Positions 1-9,109 are shown, counted from the stretch's first letter. The stretch: 64,000 nucleotides of DNA from CAZHON01 sp964534565 (GCA_964534565.1 CAZHON010000001.1:62001-126000); one strand, 5' to 3'. A program made the numbers and translations. Notes: a model not told the origin generated them from the sequence alone.

Positions 1-1
1 G

Positions 2-1300
2 GACGTCGGTCACCTTGTTGCCGATGCCGACAGCGGCGAAGACAAAGTAGAGAAGCAGGCGAAAATTTTTGCAAAAGAAAAAAGAGGGGAGAGTGCCGTG
101 GTCACACACGACGATGTGATTGCAGTCGCACGTATGTACGAAGAGCAGTACGTGGAAGATGAGAAGAATCTCCGCTTCCTAGAGCCCTTCGCACGACCAC
201 GTGCTTCTGAGTATGTTGAGCAAATGAAGGAGATGATTACGCAGCTTTTGAAAGATGGTCACGCGTACGCAGTGTCCGATGGAATTTATTTTGATGTGAC
301 GTCGAAACTCAAAACCCCCTACGGAACACTCTCCGGAAATAAACTCGAAGACCTCAACGCAGGTTCACGCGTGGAAGTGAAAGAAGAAAAACATCATCCT
401 GCGGATTTCGCTCTGTGGAAATTCTGCGTTGGCTTCAACGAACATCACTTCCTTCGTTGGGAATCACCCGCGTCTCCGACAGGAGAGAAGTTTCCCGAAG
501 GATTCCCGGGCTGGCACATCGAGTGCAGTGCGATGAGTCGATCACTCCTTGGAGATACCATCGATATTCACACCGGAGGAGAGGACAACATCTTCCCGCA
601 TCACGAATGTGAGATCGCGCAGTCCGAGAGCGTGACCGGAAAACAGTTCGTAAAACTGTGGCTGCACAAGCGTCGCATCCAAATGGGCGAGAAAAGTATG
701 TCAAAGAGCCTTGGCAACGTGTTAACGATTCCAGACATGATTGCCAAAGGATACAGCCCAATGGACGTTCGCTACTACTTCCTCTCCGTGCATTACCGCA
801 CACAGCTGAAGTTTAGTGAAGAAGGATTGGAAGGCGCAAAGAAAGAACGTACACGCATCGTCGAATGGTTCACCGACATTCGTCGTCGTGCGAGCAATGC
901 ACAACTTTCCTACGAAGAACTCGCTGCATCGAATGCGTCGTGCGAGGCGCTCGAAAAATTCAAAGAGGCGATGGATGATGACCTCAACACTTCAAACGCG
1001 CGTGCGGTCATTTTTGAAGGAATGACAAATTATTTTAAGTACACCGACACCGGAGGAGAGTTGAATCATCAACAACTGAAAGAGCTCGCAACATTCGCAG
1101 AGTTGGTAAGCAAAACATTCGGCTGTTTCGATATTGATGACGAGTCGATTCCTGAGGATGTTCAAGCATTGATTGATGAGCGCGCAGCGGCACGAAATGC
1201 AAAAGACTTTGCAGCCAGCGATCGGCTTCGTGAAGCCATTTTTTCGAAGGGCTACGAAGTGAAAGATGTGAAGGAAGGACAGCGTATTCGAAAGCTCTAG
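2..1300 (+). CDS. cysS: Cysteinyl-tRNA synthetase, 5' end cut by window edge
   Basis: Charges tRNA-Cys with cysteine in the cytoplasm (class I aminoacyl-tRNA synthetase). The frame is already open at base 2, so the true start and the HIGH-type ATP motif lie upstream; roughly 70 residues appear to be missing. The visible part has the zinc-site region (GWHIECSAM, then FPHHECEIAQ) and the second ATP motif, written here as EKSMSKSLGN, so the usual KMSKS reads SMSKS. The all-helical tRNA-binding C-terminus ends at a TAG. An internal GTG at 98 is in frame but lies inside the conserved domain, so it is not the start. Identification is certain; the SMSKS variant should be checked for a polymorphism. 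Confidence 0.96.
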   Translation, partial: DVGHLVADADSGEDKVEKQAKIFAKEKRGESAVVTHDDVIAVARMYEEQYVEDEKNLRFLEPFARPRASEYVEQMKEMITQLLKDGHAYAVSDGIYFDVTSKLKTPYGTLSGNKLEDLNAGSRVEVKEEKHHPADFALWKFCVGFNEHHFLRWESPASPTGEKFPEGFPGWHIECSAMSRSLLGDTIDIHTGGEDNIFPHHECEIAQSESVTGKQFVKLWLHKRRIQMGEKSMSKSLGNVLTIPDMIAKGYSPMDVRYYFLSVHYRTQLKFSEEGLEGAKKERTRIVEWFTDIRRRASNAQLSYEELAASNASCEALEKFKEAMDDDLNTSNARAVIFEGMTNYFKYTDTGGELNHQQLKELATFAELVSKTFGCFDIDDESIPEDVQALIDERAAARNAKDFAASDRLREAIFSKGYEVKDVKEGQRIRKL

Positions 1301-1310
1301 TCAGGTTGAG

Positions 1311-1338
1311 TTGACGTAGCAAAAACGCTCTGTACTCT
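1311..1338 (+). promoter_or_regulatory. Weak candidate promoter for csrA
   Basis: TTGACG (1311-1316), 16-nt spacer, TACTCT (1333-1338). It lies just after cysS and about 80 nt before csrA. The -35 is good and the -10 is poor, so this is only a candidate. Confidence 0.3.
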
Positions 1339-1416
1339 GTGGGCCCCTGCAGTCGGTGTTCGATTGTAATAGGGTCCCCCGGTTTTTCATTTCATCTACT
1401 CAAGGAGGTTCCAGCC

Positions 1417-1701
1417 ATGCTGGTCCTGTCACGGAAGAAGAACGAAAGTATCGTGATCAACAACGACATCACTCTCGTCGTCGTCGAAATTCGCGGCGAC
1501 AAAGTGAGACTCGGAGTTGAGGCACCCAAAGAGGTGCCCGTCCATCGACGCGAAGTCTACGAAGCAATTCAAAGGGCTCCCAAGCCCGATGATGACGAAG
1601 TGCCGAAGGAGACTCCTTCCACTCCTCCTGTGCGTCAGCACAATCCGCCGCCTCGAACCGATCGTGGTCGACGACGCGCAGACCGCAGAAAAGGAGCGTA
1701 G
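1417..1701 (+). CDS. csrA: Carbon storage regulator CsrA with C-terminal extension
   Basis: CsrA is a small dimeric RNA-binding protein that usually blocks translation by binding GGA motifs at ribosome-binding sites. The start MLVLSRKKNESI and the segment GVEAPKEVPVHRREVY are diagnostic; the RNA-contacting Leu4, Arg6 and the Arg of VHR are present. Length is 94 aa against about 60-75 usual: a Pro/Arg/Asp-rich tail of about 30 residues follows the fold. Start chosen at ATG 1417 because a perfect Shine-Dalgarno (AAGGAGG, 1403-1409) sits before it; an in-frame ATG at 1339 has no site. That site itself contains GGA, as in autoregulated csrA genes. No fliW or flagellar gene is nearby. Confidence 0.93.
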   Translation: MLVLSRKKNESIVINNDITLVVVEIRGDKVRLGVEAPKEVPVHRREVYEAIQRAPKPDDDEVPKETPSTPPVRQHNPPPRTDRGRRRADRRKGA

Positions 1702-1732
1702 TAGATTGATGTATCAATCGGGTCATCAGATG

Positions 1733-1763
1733 TCGGTGTGTTTCTCTCTGAGAAACACACCGA
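1733..1763 (+). terminator. Perfect 14-bp hairpin after csrA
   Basis: TCGGTGTGTTTCTC (1733-1746), loop TCT, then its exact complement (1750-1763). It lies 31 nt after the csrA stop. No U-tract follows, so it may stabilise or process the 3' end rather than act as a classical intrinsic terminator. Confidence 0.6.
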
Positions 1764-2489
1764 TTGCCCGTGTTCGCCATTGGGTTTCTTTATTGCCACT
1801 TATAGCCTATTTTAGACATTTCTATTGAGAAAAATGGCGAGAAAAGACAAGTTTACTTAACAAAATGTTAATTTATATTACCTAACTAAAAATAGCGGCC
1901 CCGAGCCAAACTCATTTCGAACATAAGAACAAATAATTTCAACAACAATTGAGGGGGCAATTTCCTTCGGCCAAACGCCGTTTTGACCAAGAATTCAAAC
2001 GAGAAATCGTCAAATTAAGACATTTTAAAGCCTCCAATAGCATTTCCATTCCAAGACCATGCGTAACACATGGCTTCCCTGGCCGTTTGTACTCATGCAC
2101 ATGCAGTGCGCAGGTGCTTGCGGGGCAGTAATGCCTATCGCTACCATCTCCGCTGATCCGCCTCCTCACGGGGGTGAGGTCCTGTGTCAAGGATCTTTCA
2201 CAACTCGGCAGCTCGCCTTTCCATCTACGGATGGAATGACAAGTTTTCCACACTTCCACTTCCTTATATATAAGGCTGCGGGGGTCGTGCTCACTCCAGT
2301 TGTTGAATTGCTTCCCGCACTCACGTGCGCGGCGGCGTCGTGTGTATCCCTCTTTAGTTGTAAGGAGATGCGCAAAAGTTTGTCGCCCTCCCCAACACCG
2401 ACACCCGTCGATCTAACGAAGCGATCCTTCCTCTGACATCAACTACACACAGATCACATCTTCTATTTCTTTTTTTCTTCTCCCCTTCT
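1764..2489 (+). other. Long intergenic region and S-layer leader; orphan promoter-like site
   Basis: No convincing gene in 725 bases; the open frames here have no plausible protein sequence. An AT-rich part (1800-1900) holds TTTACT (1852-1857), 16 nt, TATATT (1874-1879), a fair promoter with no gene behind it, so a small RNA is possible. A hairpin CCTCAC-GGGG-GTGAGG lies near 2165-2180. The last 200 nt are the leader of the S-layer gene and end in a CT-rich run (2461-2489) with no Shine-Dalgarno. Confidence 0.4.
2258..2275 (+). promoter_or_regulatory. TATA-type -10 within a perfect palindrome, S-layer gene
   Basis: CCTTATATATAAGG (2262-2275) is a perfect 14-bp palindrome and contains a TATATA -10-like box. 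The 15 bases ACTTCCTTATATATA (2258-2272) recur at 26754-26768 before the ribosomal block. No good -35 was found at the usual spacing, so assignment as the S-layer promoter is inference. Confidence 0.4.
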
Positions 2490-5400
2490 ATGAACGTTTC
2501 TTTTAAGAAAATGTTCGCAGGAGTGTCTGCTGTTGCAGCAACTGTCGCCCTCATGGGTTCCGCAGTCGCCGCTTACAGCGACGTTCCAGCAGGGGCTTGG
2601 TACGGAGAGGCAGTCAAGTCCTTCACGGACGCTGGCTACCTTGACGGCACCCAGCCTAAGTTCCGCGGTGGCGATACAGCCAACCGTGCAGAATTCATCA
2701 AGCTCTTGGTCGAGCTCAACGGTGGAATCCTTTCCACTCCGCCAGCTGTTCCAAGCTTCGATGACGTAGCTCCAGGAGCCTGGTACTACGGATACATGGA
2801 GGAAGCAGGCAAAGAGGCATGGGTAAAAGGTGATGGCAACTGCTACGGCAGCCACCCTTGCTACGCACGCCCAGGTGCTTCCATCAACCGCGCTGAAGCA
2901 GCAGCTCTCATCGTCCGCGCCTTCGGGCTCACGGCGACGGGTGACGCTCCTCAGTTCGTTGATAACCCATCCGGCCAGTGGTACACGAGCGCAATCCAGA
3001 CTGCTGCAGACGCTTGCGTCTTGCAGGGTAACGATGGACGCGTTCGCCCATCTGACATGATGAACCGCGCTGAAATGGTCACGATGCTTTACCGCGTCGA
3101 CCAGAACTTGTCATACGGACAGGACTGTGGAGGTTCCACGTCTGCATCCCCAATGATCAAGAGCGCAGTTGCAACATCAGCAACAACAGTGGAAGTCGAA
3201 TTCACAGTTGACGTCGACGCTACTGTTTCCATGGACAAGTCTAACTACACAGTGACGAACAAGAACGGATCCAAGGTGACCGTTTCTTCCGTTTCTAAGG
3301 TTAGCTCTTCCGTTGTTGAGCTCACGCTCGACTCCGGTTTGTCCGCTGGTGACAAGTACACTGTTTCCGTTGAAGACATGAAGTCTTCCGACGGTGACAT
3401 GTTCTCTGACTCCGCAGACTTCTCTGGATTCACGTCCGTTCCAAAGGGCAACGGAACCCTCGAGGTTTCTCTTGCTGCGAACAACCCATCCGGTGACACG
3501 ATTCCTCGTGGCGCAGTTGGTGTGACGTTGGCTTCCATCGATATGACGGCTTCTTGCGACGATTCCGTTTCTCTCCAGCAGCTCACTGTCCTTCACGAAG
3601 GATTCGGTGACGAGCAGGACATCGACGGTCTCTACGCTTCCGTTGACGGTGCTCGCGTATCCCGCAAGCGCACAATCGACAGCCAGAACCAGACATCCGA
3701 TCTTCGCTTCGCAAGCCAGCTCAACATCCCAGCTTGTGGCACAGTGACAGTCGACATCATGGCCGACTTCAACTCCACAGCAGTTGTTTCTGGTGAGCAC
3801 AACGTGACGGTTGAATTGCCTACAGACGTTGATTCCAACGCTAAGGCAGTAACAGGAAACTTCCCTTTGCGCGGTGCAACATTCAAGGTTGCTGCTGTGA
3901 CAAGCGGAAAGATCACTGTTAGCTACCGCACAGTTACACCAGATAAGGTTGAAGTAGGCGACAAGGCTATGGTCGTTGGTCGCTTCGAACTCAACACGAA
4001 CTCTGTTGAAGATCAGACAATCTACTCCATGACACTCGAGCAGAACGGTTCTGCTGGTGATGGCGACATCACGAACATCAAGATCCGCCGCTCCGACGGC
4101 ACAGTGCTCACGAACGCAGCAGCTTCAACTGTTGGCGACTTCGTCACACTCGTCTTCGATCCTCCATTCACAGTTCTCCAGGGTGACAAGATCACAATGG
4201 AAGTTGTGGCTGACGTTTCCGGAGGCGCTTCAAACACAGTTGTCATGCACTTCGAAGAGTCTTCTGACCTCTTCGCAGTCGGTAGCCTCTACGGTTACGG
4301 AGTGAATGGCCAGCTTTACGGCTCCCAGGTCACAATCCCAACCGATAGCGCTACAACAGTGACAATCGATGCAGGTCAGTTCACTGTCGAAGTCGACGGT
4401 CCTGTCCAGCAGAAGTACACACGCGATGACAACAACGCAGTGCTCGCTAATATCGTCTTCACGACGGGTGGTGAGTCCGTTGATCTCAAGAAGCTCTTCG
4501 TTGCAATCCAGGGCCAGACATCTACGGGTGCAGGTCTCGGTGTTGGTAACGACGTAAGCACGGTTCTCGAGAACGTCCAGTTGCGCAACAAGACGACAGG
4601 CCAGACAATCTCTGCTGTTCGTCAGACTTCCAACACGACGGATCGCGACTCCACAGCAACACAGACGTACCAGGTTTACCGCTTCGACGACTTCGTCGTG
4701 AAGGGCAAGGAAACATGGGAACTCCGCGTTGACTTCATCAACAACGGTTCTACTTCTCACCCAAAGAACGGTGACAAGTTCAAGGCAATCGTTTGTGGTG
4801 AGCCACAGTCCATCTTGGGCACAGACAACTCTTTGTCCTCCAACCCAGATGGTTGTAACTTCGGTTTGACCGGAATCAACTCTTTGGCTTCCAAGAACTA
4901 CCAGATGGAAGTCGAAGGTCTTTCCACAGGTGACTCTGTCGGTGATGTTCGCCCACGCGGAAACATCGCAGGCAACTTCCACCGCATTTCCACTCCACAG
5001 CTTAACGTTGCTGTGAAGGGATCTGTTGCTACAGACACAGCTGTGAAGAACTCCAAGGACGTCAACTTGTTCCGCTTCGAGGCTCGCGCCGGTGAAGCTC
5101 AGGACATTTTGTTCACCAAGGCAGTCTTCAAGGCTACAAGCGGATCTCTCTTCAACGGCCAGAACTACTCCTTGTGGGTAGACACGGACGGTGACGGAAA
5201 GGTCGACACTGCAATCGAAAAGGGTAAGTCTGCTCAGTCGAGCAAGATTTCCTTCGATAGCCTCACAGGTGGTGGCTACGTCATCCCTGCTGAACAAGCT
5301 ACGACATTCGAAGTGCACGCTGATATCGCTTCCTCTCTCGTCAACGGTGACCTCAAGATCGGATTTGATTCCGGTTCCACAGGCTTCATCGAGGCAGAAC

Positions 5401-6704
5401 AGGTTGATAACGGTTCCAGCTTGTCCGGTTACACAATCAACGGCAGCACATCTTGCGCTGTTGTGTGCTCCACGTCTGCTGACTTCATCGTCACAACGTC
5501 GAACGCAACTGTGACGGACTACATCTTGGTTAGCCAGGGTGACCTCTTCGTTTCTAAGGACACGACGCCAGCTCGCGCTCACCAGCTCCTCGGTGGAACA
5601 CTTGGTGACGCAGTTCTCCGCATCTTGATGCGCGCTCAGAACGAAGACGTCGATGTTACAAACCTCCAGGTGACATCTTCCGGTTCGACAACTTCCTCCG
5701 TGGATCGCCTCGAACTCTACAAGGAAGGTTCCGCTACAGCATTCGCTACGGCTACGACTTCCGGTTGTGGCTCTGACCAGGTTTTGACGGTCAACCCAGG
5801 TGCTGGCAACGCAACTGTGCAGACATTCTGCGCAAACATGCAGAGCCACCAGTTGGTGATCCCAGACGGTCAGCGCATCGCAGTCTTGGTCCGCCCACGC
5901 ATGAAGACAGACGACGCAGGTGCACAGTCCAGCACTTCACCTCTCGCCTTCTTCATCACGAAGACAGCTGTTTCTAACAGCACCACAGGTTCCGGAGCAG
6001 TCCGCGCTCGTGGTCTCCAGTCCAGCAACGACCTCTCCGCTAACGGCGGCGATACGTCTGCTGACGGAGAAATCTTCATCGGTACAGACAGCGCTACGAC
6101 GAACAGCAACATTGTTGGAAACAACAACAACGTTGTTCTCTCCAAGCTCGCCTCTATCGTGAACGCAGGTCCTGCAGACGGCACAGCTGTTCCATCAGGT
6201 GCTGGTAAGCAGATCGGTGCATTCCGCTTCACCACAATGGCTGCAAGCAACTTGTTCAACGGTCCTAACAAGTGGACACTCTCTGGCGTGATCTTCAACA
6301 TCACTGCTACGAACGTTGACTTCGACTCTTCTGCCTTCAAGATCTACAACACGAAGGACACGTCGAGCCGCGTTGCTTGTACGACAGTCGGTGCAACCGG
6401 ATCATCCGGTGCTCTCGTTGTTCGCTGTGATAACCTCGCTGTCTCTGGCAGCGCGATCTCAACAGCAATCAACCCGAACGACAGCGCAACATTCGTTCTT
6501 GAAGGTTCCATCACGAACCCAAACACAGGAACGAACCAGTCTACGCTCCAGGTCTCTCTCCAGAACTTCAACACGATCACGAACACAACGTTCAGTTCTG
6601 CAACAAGCCACATTCAGTGGCTCGATCAGGACACGCAAATCGCGATCTTCAACTGGGTTGAGTCCGATGACGTCAGCGTCTTCTCTACCACATACCGTGG
6701 TTAA
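2490..6704 (+). CDS. Giant S-layer protein with three SLH domains
   Basis: Secreted surface-layer protein of 1404 aa. Residues 1-28 are a signal peptide (Lys-rich start, hydrophobic core, cut after AVAA). Three SLH domains follow at about 29-75, 85-148 and 155-207, each with the FxDV...W...A...G and NRAE hallmarks; SLH domains hold proteins to a cell-wall polysaccharide. The rest is Thr/Ser/Asn/Val-rich beta sandwich sequence with an Ig-like module near 218-310, and a calcium-loop-like DTDGDGKVD near residue 897. There is no membrane anchor or LPxTG motif. Very strong codon bias suggests a major protein. No Shine-Dalgarno precedes the ATG; the leader is CT-rich. A strong terminator follows. 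Confidence 0.93.
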   Translation: MNVSFKKMFAGVSAVAATVALMGSAVAAYSDVPAGAWYGEAVKSFTDAGYLDGTQPKFRGGDTANRAEFIKLLVELNGGILSTPPAVPSFDDVAPGAWYYGYMEEAGKEAWVKGDGNCYGSHPCYARPGASINRAEAAALIVRAFGLTATGDAPQFVDNPSGQWYTSAIQTAADACVLQGNDGRVRPSDMMNRAEMVTMLYRVDQNLSYGQDCGGSTSASPMIKSAVATSATTVEVEFTVDVDATVSMDKSNYTVTNKNGSKVTVSSVSKVSSSVVELTLDSGLSAGDKYTVSVEDMKSSDGDMFSDSADFSGFTSVPKGNGTLEVSLAANNPSGDTIPRGAVGVTLASIDMTASCDDSVSLQQLTVLHEGFGDEQDIDGLYASVDGARVSRKRTIDSQNQTSDLRFASQLNIPACGTVTVDIMADFNSTAVVSGEHNVTVELPTDVDSNAKAVTGNFPLRGATFKVAAVTSGKITVSYRTVTPDKVEVGDKAMVVGRFELNTNSVEDQTIYSMTLEQNGSAGDGDITNIKIRRSDGTVLTNAAASTVGDFVTLVFDPPFTVLQGDKITMEVVADVSGGASNTVVMHFEESSDLFAVGSLYGYGVNGQLYGSQVTIPTDSATTVTIDAGQFTVEVDGPVQQKYTRDDNNAVLANIVFTTGGESVDLKKLFVAIQGQTSTGAGLGVGNDVSTVLENVQLRNKTTGQTISAVRQTSNTTDRDSTATQTYQVYRFDDFVVKGKETWELRVDFINNGSTSHPKNGDKFKAIVCGEPQSILGTDNSLSSNPDGCNFGLTGINSLASKNYQMEVEGLSTGDSVGDVRPRGNIAGNFHRISTPQLNVAVKGSVATDTAVKNSKDVNLFRFEARAGEAQDILFTKAVFKATSGSLFNGQNYSLWVDTDGDGKVDTAIEKGKSAQSSKISFDSLTGGGYVIPAEQATTFEVHADIASSLVNGDLKIGFDSGSTGFIEAEQVDNGSSLSGYTINGSTSCAVVCSTSADFIVTTSNATVTDYILVSQGDLFVSKDTTPARAHQLLGGTLGDAVLRILMRAQNEDVDVTNLQVTSSGSTTSSVDRLELYKEGSATAFATATTSGCGSDQVLTVNPGAGNATVQTFCANMQSHQLVIPDGQRIAVLVRPRMKTDDAGAQSSTSPLAFFITKTAVSNSTTGSGAVRARGLQSSNDLSANGGDTSADGEIFIGTDSATTNSNIVGNNNNVVLSKLASIVNAGPADGTAVPSGAGKQIGAFRFTTMAASNLFNGPNKWTLSGVIFNITATNVDFDSSAFKIYNTKDTSSRVACTTVGATGSSGALVVRCDNLAVSGSAISTAINPNDSATFVLEGSITNPNTGTNQSTLQVSLQNFNTITNTTFSSATSHIQWLDQDTQIAIFNWVESDDVSVFSTTYRG

Positions 6705-6745
6705 TAGGGCCTGAGTCATTCGTATCCCGCGCGATACATCCAATC

Positions 6746-6771
6746 AGCCCCCTCGCAAGAGGGGGCTTTTT
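6746..6771 (+). terminator. Rho-independent terminator of the S-layer gene
   Basis: Stem AGCCCCCTC / GAGGGGGCT with GCAA tetraloop, then TTTTT. Textbook intrinsic terminator 42 nt after the stop. Confidence 0.93.
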
Positions 6772-6898
6772 GGTTAAAGCGCTTAGGGGAACCTGCGGTT
6801 CCCCTCCGCGAATCACCCCTCCCTCAAAGGTGTTCCTCCAGCGAAGCAAAGCTCCGCTTCGGAACGATTCGTTATGTTGCCTGCGGGCGTTCATCTTT

Positions 6899-6925
6899 GT
6901 GTCACTTCGAGCGGAGCGAGAAGTC
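6899..6925 (+). repeat. Dispersed GAGCGGAGCGAG repeat, copy 1
   Basis: GTGTCACTTCGAGCGGAGCG followed by AGAAG. A near-identical copy in opposite orientation lies at 9779-9802. Partly self-complementary (ACTTC...GAAGT). It abuts the 3' end of the FemX gene. Confidence 0.6.
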
Positions 6926-7909
6926 TTATCCCAATAATTTTCTCTTCAACTGCAACGCTTTTGCTATCCACGGACGCAGAACCAACTGTTGTTCGTGCGG
7001 ATACGAGATCAACTCTCCACCGAACTTTTCTTTGAAGCTCGAGATACCTGCCCATGCATGGTCAGTGCTTGCGCCCATCGGTGCGACTCCGAGGAGATCG
7101 TAGTGCACACACCCTTGGGATTTGCAGTGACGCATTGCTTCCCATTGGAGAAGGTACGGCGCCATGAGAGCGCGATGTTCGTAGGCAGAGGCACCGTAGT
7201 AGTAGATTCCGGTGGTGCCATGGACCACTCCCAAGAGCCCTGCAACCGGGGTTTCTTTCAGGTAACACAGAAGGAGGAAGGAGCCAGGTAAACGCTCTAG
7301 AAAGGCCTTATAACGTGTTTTTGGACCGATACCGAATTGATCTCGTTCGCCTGTTCCTTTGAGCAGGCGGTAGAACGCATCGATGTCGGTCGAAGAACGC
7401 ACCGTCAAGTTCGATCGTTGTGCGACAGAAATGTTGTACCTCCCCTTCGGTTTCATCTGCGCGAGCATCTCCTCTTCTGTTTTTGTAAGATCGATGATGC
7501 GCGTGGCGTCGGGTTGTTCGTGACGAGGAGAGGAGGCAGTGCGCAGTATGCAGTATGCAGTAGGGTCGGTGAGCGGGGAGAGAAAAATACTGACGCAACG
7601 ATCAGCTTTTGCATCTTCAATTATTTTTTCTAGCAAGCGTACTGCCAGCTGCGTACTGCCAGCTGCCGTGATCGGCCCGCGGGGGATGTCCCACACACTC
7701 AATCCAAAACTCGTTCGATCGATCGTCACCAGAGCGCTTCCAACGAGGCGCTCTTTTTCGTATGCGGTGTACAGACGCACCTTCCTCCCCAATGCTTCTT
7801 GGTACGTTTTCCATGCGAGCGATTGCCACAGGGATCCGTTGGGATGCGCGGAGATCCACTCATCGTATACGCTCAATTCTTCCGGTGAGTTGGCAAGTCG
7901 AATGTCCAT
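6926..7909 (-). CDS. FemX/FemAB-like aminoacyltransferase (GNAT fold)
   Basis: 327 aa, soluble. FemX-type enzymes use aminoacyl-tRNA to add amino acids to the peptide of lipid II, building peptidoglycan cross-bridges. Supporting features: N-terminal SLWQSLAWKTYQEALGRKVRL as in FemAB/BacA relatives; the middle block KPKGRYNISVAQR; and the C-terminal GIYYYGASAYEHRALMAPYL with LLQWEAMRHCKSQGCVHYDLLGV, the usual FemX C-terminal substrate-binding signature. Start placed at ATG 7909 (MDIRLANS); a GTG 36 nt upstream is possible. The gene contains a 14-bp tandem duplication near 7638-7665 and a short CAGTATG repeat near 7545. It is divergent from sodA. Confidence 0.82.
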   Translation of the reverse strand: MDIRLANSPEELSVYDEWISAHPNGSLWQSLAWKTYQEALGRKVRLYTAYEKERLVGSALVTIDRTSFGLSVWDIPRGPITAAGSTQLAVRLLEKIIEDAKADRCVSIFLSPLTDPTAYCILRTASSPRHEQPDATRIIDLTKTEEEMLAQMKPKGRYNISVAQRSNLTVRSSTDIDAFYRLLKGTGERDQFGIGPKTRYKAFLERLPGSFLLLCYLKETPVAGLLGVVHGTTGIYYYGASAYEHRALMAPYLLQWEAMRHCKSQGCVHYDLLGVAPMGASTDHAWAGISSFKEKFGGELISYPHEQQLVLRPWIAKALQLKRKLLG

Positions 7910-8048
7910 TGCGGGCAGTATGGCAGGGGACGGCGAATAGCGCACCCTAGCCTATCAAAATGCCTCAATCTGACAAATGGAGAGCAATGACATCGTCTCC
8001 GTAAGTCGGTACCATCCAGGGCGTCTCAACGACACTTCCCCCTCAACC

Positions 8049-8657
8049 ATGCACACGCTTCCGCAATTGGAATACGCCTTCGACGCTCTCGAGCCACACA
8101 TCGACGCAAAGACGATGGAGATTCATCACGACAAGCACCACCAAACATACGTCGATAAATTGAACGAAGCGCTCGCAAAGCATCCGGAGTTGGAAGACAC
8201 AATGCTTGAGGAGTTGGTGGCCGACTTGGACATGGTGCCGGAAGACATTCGCACCGCTGTTCGCAATCACGGTGGAGGTCACTTAAACCACTCGATGTTC
8301 TGGGAGATGATTGGACCGAACGGTGGGGGACAACCATCGGGAAAGTTGGGAGAAGAAATTACGAAGACGTTCGGAGACTTCGCAAAATTCCAGGAGCAGT
8401 TTGCAGCCGCAGCCGCAGCACGATTCGGTTCCGGTTGGACGTGGCTTGTGAGCGACGAAGGAAAGCTCTCGATCATGAGCACAGTAAACCAGGACAACCC
8501 CATCACCGAAGGAAAGACGCCGATTCTTGGATGTGACGTGTGGGAACATGCCTACTACCTCAAGTACCAGAACAAGCGCCCGGACTACGTGAAAGCCTTC
8601 TGGAACGTCGTGAACTGGAAGGATTGCGAGGCCAGGTATATGGATGGACAGATGTAG
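8049..8657 (+). CDS. sodA: Superoxide dismutase, Mn type
   Basis: 202 aa, cytoplasmic; converts superoxide to oxygen and peroxide. Metal ligands are visible: His26 (EIHHDKHH), the His of HLNHSMFW, and Asp and His of DVWEHAYY. The residue set points to manganese: FGSGWTWLV and NQDNPI (Gln) rather than the Ala-Gly-Thr pattern of iron enzymes. Start chosen at ATG 8049 because MHTLPQLEYAF begins the family fold; an in-frame ATG 72 nt upstream would add an unrelated tail. No Shine-Dalgarno; the leader is C-rich. An oxygen-defence enzyme suggests exposure to air, unusual for a presumed fermenter. Confidence 0.95.
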   Translation: MHTLPQLEYAFDALEPHIDAKTMEIHHDKHHQTYVDKLNEALAKHPELEDTMLEELVADLDMVPEDIRTAVRNHGGGHLNHSMFWEMIGPNGGGQPSGKLGEEITKTFGDFAKFQEQFAAAAAARFGSGWTWLVSDEGKLSIMSTVNQDNPITEGKTPILGCDVWEHAYYLKYQNKRPDYVKAFWNVVNWKDCEARYMDGQM

Positions 8658-8660
8658 TAA

Positions 8661-8694
8661 TTGACTAAAACAATTAATATTGTATTGTTTTAGT
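8661..8694 (+). promoter_or_regulatory. Promoter overlapping a perfect 11-bp inverted repeat
   Basis: ACTAAAACAAT (8664-8674), 9-nt centre, ATTGTTTTAGT (8684-8694): a perfect dyad ending exactly at the ATG of the next gene. TTGACT (8661-8666), 16 nt, TATTGT (8683-8688) fits a promoter whose start would fall on or next to the ATG. A DNA-binding operator is more likely than a terminator because the stem is AT-rich and no U-tract follows. Confidence 0.55.
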
Positions 8695-9057
8695 ATGCTT
8701 ACGCACGAACAATTGCTTCAGCAGGATGCTCAAACTCTTCGAGAGTTGGGTATTGAGAAAGTAGAAGAGCCATCGCGCGATCAGGATGCCGCCTATTCAT
8801 TTGTTGCCTGGTCTGTCCGTACCGCAACGGCGCTGTTGTGCGACCCGAATATTGAAGGGCAATTGTTGCTGAGAGCAGCTCTTGATCGTCAGTTACGACA
8901 TATGCAGGTTCCTCTGGAGCATTATTTGGCCCATCGAAATGGCGCTGCACTTGATGTGCTTTCTGTGAGCGGCAAATTTCATGAGGCGCTTAGAATTGCC
9001 AAAGGAGATCAAAAAACCAGCCATTGGGGTCGTACGGATATTCATACAGTGATCTAG
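8695..9057 (+). CDS. Hypothetical protein, 120 aa
   Basis: Not recognised. Acidic to neutral, soluble and mostly helical by composition: MLTHEQLLQQDAQTLRELGI, then a middle part TATALLCDPNIEGQLLLRAALDRQLRHM. No metal motif, signal peptide or membrane segment. Start set at ATG 8695, directly after the dyad and promoter, which would give a leaderless mRNA; an in-frame ATG at 8680 lies inside the dyad and is less likely. The dyad might be an operator for this protein or for a partner. Confidence 0.6.
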   Translation: MLTHEQLLQQDAQTLRELGIEKVEEPSRDQDAAYSFVAWSVRTATALLCDPNIEGQLLLRAALDRQLRHMQVPLEHYLAHRNGAALDVLSVSGKFHEALRIAKGDQKTSHWGRTDIHTVI

Positions 9058-9109
9058 AATTCCATCAACATATTCTTGACGGATGTATAAAATGATTTAC
9101 ATTACCCGT

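Noticed and set aside
2059..2436. 125-residue frame in the S-layer leader
   Set aside because: Low-quality composition, no start signals, and overlaps the likely promoter palindrome.
4230..5849. 539-residue open frame antisense to the S-layer gene
   Set aside because: Same codon-bias shadow; Cys- and Val-rich nonsense sequence with no start signals.
7638..7665. Short tandem repeat GCGTACTGCCAGCT x2 as a possible CRISPR or mobile-element end
   Set aside because: Only two copies, inside the FemX coding frame, with no spacers. No CRISPR array or transposase was found anywhere in the window.
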